From Candidatus Methylomirabilota bacterium (GTDB lineage Bacteria > Methylomirabilota > Methylomirabilia > Methylomirabilales > CSP1-5): DNA of 6,170 bases. Below the pieces are notes generated by a model. The model worked only from the letters and a program-made list of their open reading frames with translations. It was not told the origin of the DNA and did no database searches. Location of the stretch: assembly GCA_023249165.1 (NCBI GenBank), contig JAHFDE010000064.1:4958-11127 (forward strand), given 5' to 3'. The translations under genes were made by a program, and so were the position numbers. This document shows positions 1-5,546 of the stretch, one piece after another. Numbering within the stretch: position 1 is the first letter of the stretch; each line of letters begins with the position of its first letter.

Positions 1-13
1 GAATGGAGGGGCG

Positions 14-679
14 ATGGAGCGGTCCTACGACGTCATCACCTTCGACTGCTATGGGACGCTGATCGACTGGGAGGGGGGAATCGGGGCGGCGTTCGCGGCG
101 GCCGCAGCCCCGGATGGGGTGACGCTGGATCGCACCGCCGTCCTGCAGGCCTACGGCGAAGTAGAACCCGCCGTTGAGGCCGAAGGATACCGTAGCTATC
201 GTGCGGTGCTCGCCGAGACGGCCCGGCGCGTGGCGGTCCGGTTGGGCTGGCCGCTCACCGAGAAGCGGGCGAGCTTCCTCGCGAACAGCTTACCCGACTG
301 GCAGCCGTTTGCCGACACGAACCCGGCGCTCACGCGGCTGGCCGCTGCCGGCTATCGGCTCGGCATCCTGTCCAACGTGGACGATGATCTGCTGGCCGGC
401 AGCCTTCGTCACTTCGGCGTCACGTTCGACCTGCTGGTGACAGCGGAGCGGGTCCGCTCGTATAAGCCCGCGCCGGGCCACTTTCACGCGGCCCGTCGGT
501 GGATGGGGGGGTGGCGGTGGCTCCATGTCGCGCAGAGCCTCTTCCACGATGTCAGCCCGGCGGGGTCACTGGGAATCCCGGTGGTCTGGATCAACCGCAA
601 GGGTGAAGGGGAGCCGAACGGGGGTCATGCCATCCGCGAGTTTCGGACACTCCTGGAACTGGCGGACTGGTTGGCGTAG
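14..679 (+). CDS. HAD-superfamily hydrolase, 2-haloacid dehalogenase-like
   Basis: Predicted soluble cytoplasmic HAD hydrolase of 221 residues, a normal length for subfamily IA. Motif I is DCYGTLIDW, with the predicted nucleophile D11 and T15. A helical cap follows at about 20-95. Motif II is ILSNVD with S120 and N121, motif III is YKPAPG with K151, and motif IV lies at HVAQSLFHD with D179. The position two after the nucleophile is Tyr (Y13), as in L-2-haloacid dehalogenases, whereas HAD phosphatases usually have a second Asp there. By a rough by-eye alignment, the Asn that true L-2-haloacid dehalogenases carry three residues before the motif IV Asp is Leu here, so dehalogenation is not assured and the substrate is unknown. 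The start at 14 is supported by GGAGG at 5-9 and by motif I lying about ten residues in, as usual. The gene upstream is outside the window. A run of seven G at 505-511 lies inside the gene without breaking the frame. Family sure, reaction unsure. Confidence 0.88.
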   Translation: MERSYDVITFDCYGTLIDWEGGIGAAFAAAAAPDGVTLDRTAVLQAYGEVEPAVEAEGYRSYRAVLAETARRVAVRLGWPLTEKRASFLANSLPDWQPFADTNPALTRLAAAGYRLGILSNVDDDLLAGSLRHFGVTFDLLVTAERVRSYKPAPGHFHAARRWMGGWRWLHVAQSLFHDVSPAGSLGIPVVWINRKGEGEPNGGHAIREFRTLLELADWLA

Positions 680-730
680 TCCGGCCGATGCTCCGCGAGG
701 CACCGCGCAGGTTGTTGAAGGAAAAGCGCG

Positions 731-1390
731 ATGAAGCCGCGACAGATGAAAGCCCCGGGGCGCCCTAGGCGCATGGCGTGGGCGGATCTCTGCTCGCTCC
801 TCGGAGGGGTGGGGCTTGCCTTTTTCTTGGTTTCCGCCTTCACCCCCCTGCCGAACCTCCTGAGCCGCTCCATGGGCGATCCATCCTCCCTTGAGCCGGC
901 CGAGGCGATCGTCGTACTGGGGGGTGGCGTCATGCCCGATGGGGTGCTGAGCAATAGCTCGATGCGCCGGGCGCTCCACGGGATCCTGCTCCACCGGAAG
1001 GGACTCGCCCCGCTGCTGGTCTTTTTCGGTCCGGTCCGTGACGGCGGACCGGCCGAGGCTGAGGTGCGGGCGGAACTCGCCCGGGCGCTAGGGGTGACCC
1101 CCGGGGTCATCCTCGCCGCGGCGGAGGCGCGGACCACGGGGGAGGAGGCCCTCCGTGGGGGCGCACTCCTGCACGCGAGGGGTGTGCGGAGAATCCTTCT
1201 GGTCACGGATGCGCACCATATGAGGCGGGCCCGGACCGCGTTTGAGCAGGCTGGGTTTGAGGTCCTCGCGGCGCCGGCCCAGGACCTTTCCAGCCGCGTC
1301 TCCCGACCCGAGGAGCGTCTCGAGGTGATGCGTCGCATAGTCGAGGAGCGTCTGGCGCGGCTCTATTACGGGCTCGCCGGATACCTCTAA
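731..1390 (+). CDS. YdcF/SanA/ElyC-family (DUF218) membrane-anchored protein
   Basis: A 219-residue protein with a basic N-terminus (about 1-16), one hydrophobic membrane segment at about 17-40 and a DUF218 domain from about 57 to the end. Family signatures are VVLGGG at 61-66, the SNSSMRR stretch at 74-80, the PAEAEV region at about 107-112, EARTTGEEA at 132-140 (family form E..NT.EN) and VTDAHHMRRA at 158-167. The domain would face the periplasm if the basic N-terminus stays inside. Known relatives (SanA, ElyC, YdcF) affect the envelope barrier or cell-wall precursor metabolism, and their biochemical activity is poorly defined; YdcF is reported to bind S-adenosylmethionine. The start at 731 is supported by GAAGGAA at 717-723; a second in-frame ATG at codon 6 is possible. 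The gene lies 51 bases after the HAD gene and 13 bases before a small membrane protein gene, so co-transcription is likely. Family assignment is good; cellular role is inferred. Confidence 0.87.
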   Translation: MKPRQMKAPGRPRRMAWADLCSLLGGVGLAFFLVSAFTPLPNLLSRSMGDPSSLEPAEAIVVLGGGVMPDGVLSNSSMRRALHGILLHRKGLAPLLVFFGPVRDGGPAEAEVRAELARALGVTPGVILAAAEARTTGEEALRGGALLHARGVRRILLVTDAHHMRRARTAFEQAGFEVLAAPAQDLSSRVSRPEERLEVMRRIVEERLARLYYGLAGYL

Positions 1391-1391
1391 C

Positions 1392-1402
1392 AGGGGGGAA
1401 GG
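1392..1402 (+). promoter_or_regulatory. Strong Shine-Dalgarno sequence for the 1404 gene
   Basis: A purine-only tract, AGGGGGGAAGG, begins one base after the stop codon of the DUF218 gene and ends one base before the ATG at 1404. Its 5' AGGGGG part sits at usable spacing. It fixes the start of the small membrane protein gene and argues that this short reading frame is translated. Confidence 0.65.
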
Positions 1403-1403
1403 C

Positions 1404-1727
1404 ATGGGACACCTCTTGATCCCGGTCCTCGTCGGTGTCACCTCGGTGGCCGCCTACCTCGTGGGCGCCAAAGGCCTCCGGCTGTCTCACGGGTGCTTCC
1501 GCAAGGCGGTCCGCAGGATGCTGGAGTCCTTGGGGGTCACGCTCATCTTCCTCGGGGTGAACCTCGGCGCAGCGGTGATCGTGATCCTGGCTGCGCGGGC
1601 CCTGACACGGGAGTTCGTCTCGCTCTACCTCGCCGCCGATGAGACGTTACTGGTGCTGTCTCTCATCCAGGCCCTCATCTTTCAGGGGTGGCGGGACCTG
1701 TCGGGAGCCAATGTCTCACGCTCATGA
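1404..1727 (+). CDS. Small multi-pass membrane protein, function unknown
   Basis: A 107-residue protein that I do not recognise. Hydrophobic stretches at about 3-20, 42-65 and 72-93 suggest two to three membrane helices. Between the first two lies a basic loop (about 24-40, with K24, R27, R34, K35, R38 and R39), which is expected to be cytoplasmic. The third stretch is interrupted by acidic residues (D79, E80) and may be amphipathic or a re-entrant segment. No catalytic motif, cysteine pair or known fold signature is visible. A purine-rich ribosome-binding tract stands directly before the ATG, and codon use is GC-rich at third positions like its neighbours. The gene starts 13 bases after the DUF218 gene and is followed after 44 bases by another small anchored protein, suggesting a short envelope-related operon. 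That it is a real gene is likely; its role is open. Confidence 0.75.
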   Translation: MGHLLIPVLVGVTSVAAYLVGAKGLRLSHGCFRKAVRRMLESLGVTLIFLGVNLGAAVIVILAARALTREFVSLYLAADETLLVLSLIQALIFQGWRDLSGANVSRS

Positions 1728-1740
1728 AGCAGAGAGACAT
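1711..1740 (+). other. Stem-loop over the stop codon of the 1404 gene
   Basis: ATGTCTC at 1711-1717 is the exact reverse complement of GAGACAT at 1734-1740. Inside it, GCT at 1720-1722 can pair with AGC at 1728-1730 around a five-base loop that contains the TGA stop (1725-1727). No T-run follows, so it is not a typical intrinsic terminator; it could be an RNA-processing or stability element, or chance. Confidence 0.3.
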
Positions 1741-1771
1741 CCACGGATCAGGTGACGTGAGGAATTAGTCG

Positions 1772-2098
1772 ATGGATCTGCTCTTTCTCCTTTTTGCCGT
1801 GTCTCTCTTCAGTGTCGCCTACGGCCTATGGATCGGGTATCGGGATCTGTATCCGGATCGCCCGCAGCAGGCGGCGATACCACAGCTCCCCGACGAGGAG
1901 CTGCTCATCTTCGACCGCGTGACGTCCGGGCTGTCGGAGATCCCTCGCCTCAACGACCCGAAAGCCTTCCAGGTCGCCCTGGCCGGGGTGATGCAAAAGG
2001 TGGGAGAGCAGTACGGCCTGGGCTCGGTGGATGTCGAGAAGATCTACTGGCGCGCCCGGCGCTCAATCCATTACCCCCAGCGGTCATCGGCCCTTTGA
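1772..2098 (+). CDS. Small membrane-anchored protein, function unknown
   Basis: A 108-residue protein that I do not recognise. Residues 1-21 are hydrophobic and end in a YGLWIGYRDLYPDR stretch, which looks like an uncleaved membrane anchor followed by an interfacial aromatic and charged segment; there is no lipobox cysteine and no clear signal-peptidase site. A Pro-rich linker at about 31-40 leads to a predicted helical region (about 41-100) with several charged residues and a Tyr/Trp/Arg-rich end (YWRARR at about 91-96). No enzyme motif is visible. The ATG at 1772 has GTGAGGA at 1757-1763 as a ribosome-binding site at good spacing. The gene follows the multi-pass small protein by 44 bases and ends just before the predicted ileS promoter, so it is probably the last gene of the upstream cluster. 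An overlapping frame starting at 1828 is a shadow. It is probably a real gene of unknown function. Confidence 0.75.
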   Translation: MDLLFLLFAVSLFSVAYGLWIGYRDLYPDRPQQAAIPQLPDEELLIFDRVTSGLSEIPRLNDPKAFQVALAGVMQKVGEQYGLGSVDVEKIYWRARRSIHYPQRSSAL

Positions 2099-2099
2099 C

Positions 2100-2129
2100 T
2101 TGACAATCGAGGCAGGAGCTTGTTCTAAT
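2100..2129 (+). promoter_or_regulatory. Sigma-70-type promoter for ileS
   Basis: A consensus -35 hexamer TTGACA (2100-2105) is separated by 18 bases from the -10 hexamer TCTAAT (2124-2129, five of six matches to TATAAT). TG at 2121-2122, one base before the hexamer, forms an extended -10. Transcription would start near 2136, giving ileS a leader of about 64 bases. It begins one base after the stop of the preceding gene, which fits a separate transcription unit for ileS and its downstream neighbours. Assigned by pattern only. Confidence 0.7.
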
Positions 2130-2152
2130 ACAGCATCTGCGTAATAGGCGTT

Positions 2153-2187
2153 ACAAAGCCCTCATCAGATCCGATGGGGGCTTTTGT
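2153..2187 (+). promoter_or_regulatory. Stem-loop in the ileS leader (possible attenuator)
   Basis: AAAGCCCTCAT at 2155-2165 pairs with 2174-2184 (ten Watson-Crick pairs plus one G-U), leaving the loop CAGATCCG at 2166-2173. Two more pairs (2153-2154 with 2186-2187) extend it across one bulged T at 2185. The descending arm ends in four T and then continues GTCTC, so the T-tract is short for a full terminator. It lies downstream of the predicted promoter and four bases before the ileS ribosome-binding site. It may be a weak terminator or attenuator, a terminator for transcripts arriving from the upstream cluster, or an mRNA-stabilising hairpin. The dyad is clear; its function is inferred. Confidence 0.55.
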
Positions 2188-2190
2188 CTC

Positions 2191-2195
2191 GGAGG
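2191..2195 (+). promoter_or_regulatory. Ribosome-binding site selecting the GTG start of ileS
   Basis: GGAGG stands four bases before GTG at 2200. It favours the GTG over the first downstream in-frame ATG (codon 16), which would remove the conserved N-terminal DYK.TLNLPKT.FPM segment of IleS. Confidence 0.75.
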
Positions 2196-2199
2196 CGCG

Positions 2200-4974
2200 G
2201 TGGACTACAAGGCGACTCTCAACCTCCCGAAGACGACGTTTCCCATGAAGGCGAGCCTGACCGAGCGGGAACCGGAGATGCTGCGCTCTTGGGAGGAGGG
2301 GAGGATCTATCAGAAGCTCCGGGAGCTTCGGGCCGGGCGTGAGATGTGGATCCTGCACGATGGCCCCCCCTATGCCAACGGGCACATCCACATCGGCCAC
2401 GCCCTGAACAAGATTCTCAAGGACTTTGTCGTCAAGTCGCGGTCCATGATGGGCTATAACGCGGTCTTCGTTCCCGGCTGGGATTGCCACGGCCTGCCCA
2501 TCGAGCATCAGGTGGACAAGGAGCTCGGAGAGGGGAAGAAGACGGTCGGAGTGGTGGAAAAGCGACGGCTCTGCCGAGAGTACGCCGCCCGCTTTATTGA
2601 TGTGCAGCGGGAGGAGTTCCGGCGACTCGGGGTGTTGGGAGACTGGGAGCATCCCTACACCACCATGGACTATCGCTACGAGGCGGTGATCCTGCGGGAA
2701 CTGGCCAAGTTCGTCGGGGCGGGGAGCGTGTACCGGGGAGTGAAACCGGTCCACTGGTGCGCCACCTGCCAGACGGCGCTGGCCGAGGCGGAGGTGGAAT
2801 ATGAGGACCATCGCTCCCCGTCGATTTATGTGAAATTCCCGGTCAAGGATGCTAAAGGAAAGTTTGTTATTGATCCGAGTCAGGGCACGCACTTTGTGAT
2901 CTGGACTACAACGCCTTGGACTCTCCCTGCCAACCAGGCGATCGCCCTTCATCCGCGCCTGATGTACCGGCTCGTAAGGACGCCAGCAGGAGAGCTCATC
3001 CTTGCCCAGGAGTTGATAGATCCCTGTATGAGGACCTTCAAATACACACAAGGCCAGTACCAATTGACCGAAGGTGCGTGGGCTGGCGCCGAGCTAGAGG
3101 GAGTAATTTGTCAGCATCCTTGGATGGAGCGGGAAGTACCTGTGGTACTGGCAGAATACGTGCACACTGACCAAGGGACGGGGTGTGTGCATACTGCGCC
3201 AGGCCACGGGACCGAGGACTATGAGACCGGTCTTCGCTATGGCCTCAAGGTCGAGAATCCTGTGGATGATGAAGGCCGATTCCTTCCCACGCTCCCCCTC
3301 TTCGGAGGGATGAGGGTATGGGATGCCAACCCCAAGATCATTGAGGAGCTCCGGCGTCGGGGGAACTTGGTGGCGGAGGGCGCCGTCGAGCACACCTATC
3401 CGCACTGCTGGCGGTGCAAGAATCCGACCCTCTTGCGCGCGACGGAGCAGTGGTTCATCTCGATGGACAAGAGTAATCTGCGCCAGCGGGCGCTCGAGGA
3501 GATCCACAAGGTCAAGTGGATTCCGCCGTGGGGGGAGGACCGGATCTACAACATGGTCCTGACGCGGTCCGACTGGACCATCTCACGCCAACGGGCCTGG
3601 GGGGTGCCCATTGCCGTCTTCTACTGCCAGGGGTGCCGCGCCCCCCTCGTCGAACGACCCCTCATGGAACGGGTGGCGGATCTCATGGAGCGCGAAGGGG
3701 CGGATGTCTGGTTCCTGAAGAGCGCGGAGGAGCTGCTTCCGCCGGGCACCCGCTGTCCCCGCTGCGGTGGCACACGGTTCTCCAAGGAAGACGACATCCT
3801 GGACGTCTGGTTCGATTCCGGGGTCAGCCAGGCCGCCGTGCTGGAGACGCGGCCGGACCAGCACTGGCCGGCAGAGATGTATCTCGAGGGGAGCGATCAG
3901 CACCGGGGCTGGTTCCACAGCTCGCTCCTGGCGGCGGTCGGGACCAGGGGTCAGGCGCCTTACAAAGAGGTCCTGACGCACGGCTTCGTGGTCGATGGGG
4001 AGGGGCGCAAGATGTCCAAGTCGCTGGGGAACGTCATCGCCCCTCAAGAGGTCATGTCCAGTTACGGCGCCGAGATCCTGCGCCTCTGGGTGGCGGCGGA
4101 GGATTACCGGGATGATGTCCGCCTTTCGTCCGAAATTCTCACCCGCTTGGTCGAAGGCTATCGCCGGATCCGGAACACCTGCCGCTATCTCCTGGGCAAT
4201 CTCTACGACTTCGATCTTCGTCAGCATCTGGTCCCCCGGGAGGCCCTCTTGGAAATCGACCGGTTCATCCTGCACCGGCTCCAGCAGCTGACGGGGCGGC
4301 TGCTCCGGGCCTATGAAAGATACGAGTTTCATGTCCTCTTTCACGCCCTGCACAACTTCTGCGCCGTGGATCTCTCGGCCTTTTACCTCGACGTCTTGAA
4401 GGATCGGGTCTACACCTCGGCCACCGCCTCCCCAGAGCGGCGCGCAGCCCAAACCACCATGTTCCTTCTCCTCGAGGGCATCACGCGGCTGATGGCTCCG
4501 GTCCTCTCCTTTACCGCCGACGAGGTCTGGAGCTACCTCCCGCGGCGTGGGGATGAGGGAGAGAGTGTGCATCTCACCGAATTCCCCCGGGTGGACGAGA
4601 CGGTCCTCGATGAGGCGCTGGGCGAGCGGTGGGAGCGACTCCTGGGGGTGCGCGACGAGGTGTTGAAGGTGCTGGAGGAGGCGAGACAACGCAAATTGAT
4701 CGGGAATGCCCTTGAGGCCAAAGTGGAGATTCTGGCAGGTCAAGCGTTGCTGCCCTTCCTCCAGGGCTACGCGAAGGAGCTGCCGACGATCTTCATCGTC
4801 TCCGCGGTGGACCTCAAACCGGCGCCCGAGGGTGGCCCGGAACTGTCCGTCGTGGTCCACCGGGCTCCAGGGAAAAAGTGCGAGCGTTGCTGGGTGTACC
4901 GGGAGAGTGTCGGCCTGTCTGCGGAGTATCCGACCGTCTGCGAGCCCTGTGTCACTGTTCTGAGGAGTTCATAG
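2200..4974 (+). CDS. ileS: Isoleucyl-tRNA synthetase (IleRS, EC 6.1.1.5)
   Basis: A 924-residue cytoplasmic class I aminoacyl-tRNA synthetase (E. coli IleS has 938) that activates isoleucine with ATP and transfers it to tRNA-Ile. The N-terminus (DYKATLNLPKTTFPM) is typical. The HIGH motif is H64-H67 and GWDCHGLPIEH follows at 93-103. The CP1 editing domain (about 200-400) has the Thr-rich WTTTPWTLPAN at 235-245 and HTAPGHGTEDY at 331-341 with the conserved D340, so proofreading of mischarged Val-tRNA looks intact. A Cys pair set, C476/C479 and C519/C522, suggests an internal zinc site. DVWFDSG is at 535-541, GSDQH at 564-568 and KMSKS at 604-608. The anticodon-binding helical domain runs from about 687 to 830, and a C-terminal zinc finger uses C894, C897, C914 and C917. 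The C-terminal finger indicates the bacterial IleS1 type rather than the mupirocin-resistant eukaryote-like type. Starts at GTG with GGAGG before it. Third-position GC falls within the editing domain (2821-3180). The stop codon lies inside a heptamer repeat. Confidence 0.98.
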   Translation: MDYKATLNLPKTTFPMKASLTEREPEMLRSWEEGRIYQKLRELRAGREMWILHDGPPYANGHIHIGHALNKILKDFVVKSRSMMGYNAVFVPGWDCHGLPIEHQVDKELGEGKKTVGVVEKRRLCREYAARFIDVQREEFRRLGVLGDWEHPYTTMDYRYEAVILRELAKFVGAGSVYRGVKPVHWCATCQTALAEAEVEYEDHRSPSIYVKFPVKDAKGKFVIDPSQGTHFVIWTTTPWTLPANQAIALHPRLMYRLVRTPAGELILAQELIDPCMRTFKYTQGQYQLTEGAWAGAELEGVICQHPWMEREVPVVLAEYVHTDQGTGCVHTAPGHGTEDYETGLRYGLKVENPVDDEGRFLPTLPLFGGMRVWDANPKIIEELRRRGNLVAEGAVEHTYPHCWRCKNPTLLRATEQWFISMDKSNLRQRALEEIHKVKWIPPWGEDRIYNMVLTRSDWTISRQRAWGVPIAVFYCQGCRAPLVERPLMERVADLMEREGADVWFLKSAEELLPPGTRCPRCGGTRFSKEDDILDVWFDSGVSQAAVLETRPDQHWPAEMYLEGSDQHRGWFHSSLLAAVGTRGQAPYKEVLTHGFVVDGEGRKMSKSLGNVIAPQEVMSSYGAEILRLWVAAEDYRDDVRLSSEILTRLVEGYRRIRNTCRYLLGNLYDFDLRQHLVPREALLEIDRFILHRLQQLTGRLLRAYERYEFHVLFHALHNFCAVDLSAFYLDVLKDRVYTSATASPERRAAQTTMFLLLEGITRLMAPVLSFTADEVWSYLPRRGDEGESVHLTEFPRVDETVLDEALGERWERLLGVRDEVLKVLEEARQRKLIGNALEAKVEILAGQALLPFLQGYAKELPTIFIVSAVDLKPAPEGGPELSVVVHRAPGKKCERCWVYRESVGLSAEYPTVCEPCVTVLRSS

Positions 4975-4995
4975 TTGATGGTTCAGGGTTCATGG
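4968..4995 (+). repeat. Left arm of a heptamer inverted repeat (four units)
   Basis: Four consecutive seven-base units: TTCATAG (4968-4974), TTGATGG (4975-4981), TTCAGGG (4982-4988) and TTCATGG (4989-4995). They are variants of TTCATRG. The first unit contains the ileS TAG stop, so the final residues of IleS are encoded by the repeat. The arm is inverted relative to the array at 5051-5071; TTCATAG is the exact complement of 5058-5064, and the next unit matches 5051-5057 with one mismatch. Confidence 0.8.
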
Positions 4996-5066
4996 AACCG
5001 CTCGAACCCCGGCATATTTGGCGAGGACCCTCTTTCAAGCCAAGCCTCAACCATGAACTATGAACC
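4975..5066 (+). other. ileS-lspA intergenic segment with inverted heptamer repeats
   Basis: This 92-base gap holds two inverted repeat arms and a unique spacer of about 50 bases with no visible gene, no convincing promoter and no T-run terminator. Pairing of 4967-4987 with about 5045-5065 would form a long imperfect hairpin (about 18 of 22 positions by hand alignment) ending just before the lspA start. Whether lspA is transcribed from ileS through this structure cannot be decided here. Confidence 0.6.
4987..4999. repeat. Perfect small dyad GGTTC-ATG-GAACC
   Basis: GGTTC at 4987-4991 and GAACC at 4995-4999 are exact inverted copies around ATG. It overlaps the fourth heptamer unit and could form a small hairpin competing with the larger inverted repeat, or serve as a protein-binding half-site pair. 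Function unknown. Confidence 0.5.
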
Positions 5067-5071
5067 ATGAA
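5051..5071 (+). repeat. Right arm of the heptamer repeat (three units) containing the lspA start
   Basis: Three perfect-period units CCATGAA (5051-5057), CTATGAA (5058-5064) and CCATGAA (5065-5071), preceded by a degenerate GCCTCAA (5044-5050). Each unit carries an ATG (5053, 5060, 5067). Because seven is not a multiple of three, the three ATGs fall in three different frames; only the last opens lspA. The arm is the inverted counterpart of the units at 4968-4995. Confidence 0.8.
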
Positions 5072-5543
5072 CACTGTGTCCTTCTATGTCATCGCCCTCA
5101 CCATTACCCTTCTCGACCAGATCTCCAAGTTCTATGTCCAGGGAACCCTTCGATTAGGACAAGTCGTTCCCGTCATCCCGTCTTTTTTCAACCTCACCTA
5201 CGTCTTGAATCCCGGCGCCGCCTTCGGCTTTCTATCCGGCGCCCCTGCCGCCCTTCGCCATCCCATGTTCACGGCCATCTCCATCTTCGCCGTTCTATTC
5301 ATCATCTATTACCGGGCCCGGCACCGCCAGATGCGTCTCCTCCCTTCGGTCGGCCTCGCCTGTATCCTCGGCGGGGCCGTGGGGAATCTAATCGATCGCC
5401 TGCGTCTCGGCATGGTCGTGGACTTCTTGGATTTCTATTACAGGGCGTATCACTGGCCCGCCTTCAATGTCGCAGACTCCGCCATCACGGTCGGCGTCGG
5501 GCTGATGATCTTTGAGATCCTGACTGAACGGGAGAAGGGATGA
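5067..5543 (+). CDS. lspA: Lipoprotein signal peptidase (signal peptidase II, EC 3.4.23.36)
   Basis: A 158-residue inner-membrane aspartyl protease that cleaves the signal peptide of diacylglyceryl-modified prolipoproteins, after Lgt and before Lnt. Four hydrophobic segments are visible at about 4-24, 66-83, 92-109 and 134-151. Conserved blocks are LLDQISK with D17, LNPGAAFGF at 47-55, GGAVGNLIDR at 102-111, VVDFLDF at 117-123 with catalytic D119, and FNVADSAI at 133-140 with catalytic D137. The length is normal. An in-frame TGA at 5061-5063 excludes any earlier start, so the ATG at 5067 (or GTG at 5076) must be used. No Shine-Dalgarno sequence precedes it, because the region is made of the heptamer repeat. 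A five-codon frame from 5053 stops at TGA 5068-5070, overlapping the start as ATGA, which could allow translational coupling. rluD follows after 3 bases, so the two are likely co-transcribed. Confidence 0.97.
   Translation: MNTVSFYVIALTITLLDQISKFYVQGTLRLGQVVPVIPSFFNLTYVLNPGAAFGFLSGAPAALRHPMFTAISIFAVLFIIYYRARHRQMRLLPSVGLACILGGAVGNLIDRLRLGMVVDFLDFYYRAYHWPAFNVADSAITVGVGLMIFEILTEREKG
5531..5540 (+). promoter_or_regulatory. Ribosome-binding site for the rluD-like gene
   Basis: The purine tract GGAGAAGGGA lies within the last codons of lspA, six bases before GTG at 5547. It decides the GTG start; no ATG is in frame near this point. Confidence 0.6.
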
Positions 5544-5546
5544 CCT

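Noticed and set aside
625..1338. Minus-strand reading frame opposite the DUF218 gene
   Set aside because: Its composition is dominated by Arg, Ser and Pro as in antisense shadows, and the + strand carries the DUF218 motifs.
2153..2190. Full intrinsic terminator before ileS
   Set aside because: The stem is good, but the T-tract is only four T followed by GTCTC, and the stem lies downstream of the ileS promoter; I kept it as a stem-loop of uncertain role.
2099..2199. T-box riboswitch before ileS
   Set aside because: The leader from the predicted start is only about 64 bases, far too short, and no T-box consensus (AGGGTGGNACCGCG-like) is present.
2125..3063. Long minus-strand reading frame opposite ileS (312 codons)
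   Set aside because: It lies antisense to the 5' third of a well-conserved ileS and has no recognisable domain; it is the expected shadow of GC-rich coding sequence.
3583..4860. Long minus-strand reading frame opposite ileS (425 codons)
   Set aside because: It mirrors the codon pattern of ileS, shows no motif, and the + strand is certain to be coding here.
4981..5020. Separate promoter for lspA in the intergenic segment
   Set aside because: CATATT at 5013-5018 resembles a -10 in four positions, but no -35-like hexamer lies at suitable spacing.
5060..5515. + strand frame of 151 codons overlapping lspA
   Set aside because: It is rich in His, Arg, Pro and Ser with no domain; it opens only because the heptamer repeat supplies an ATG in that frame.
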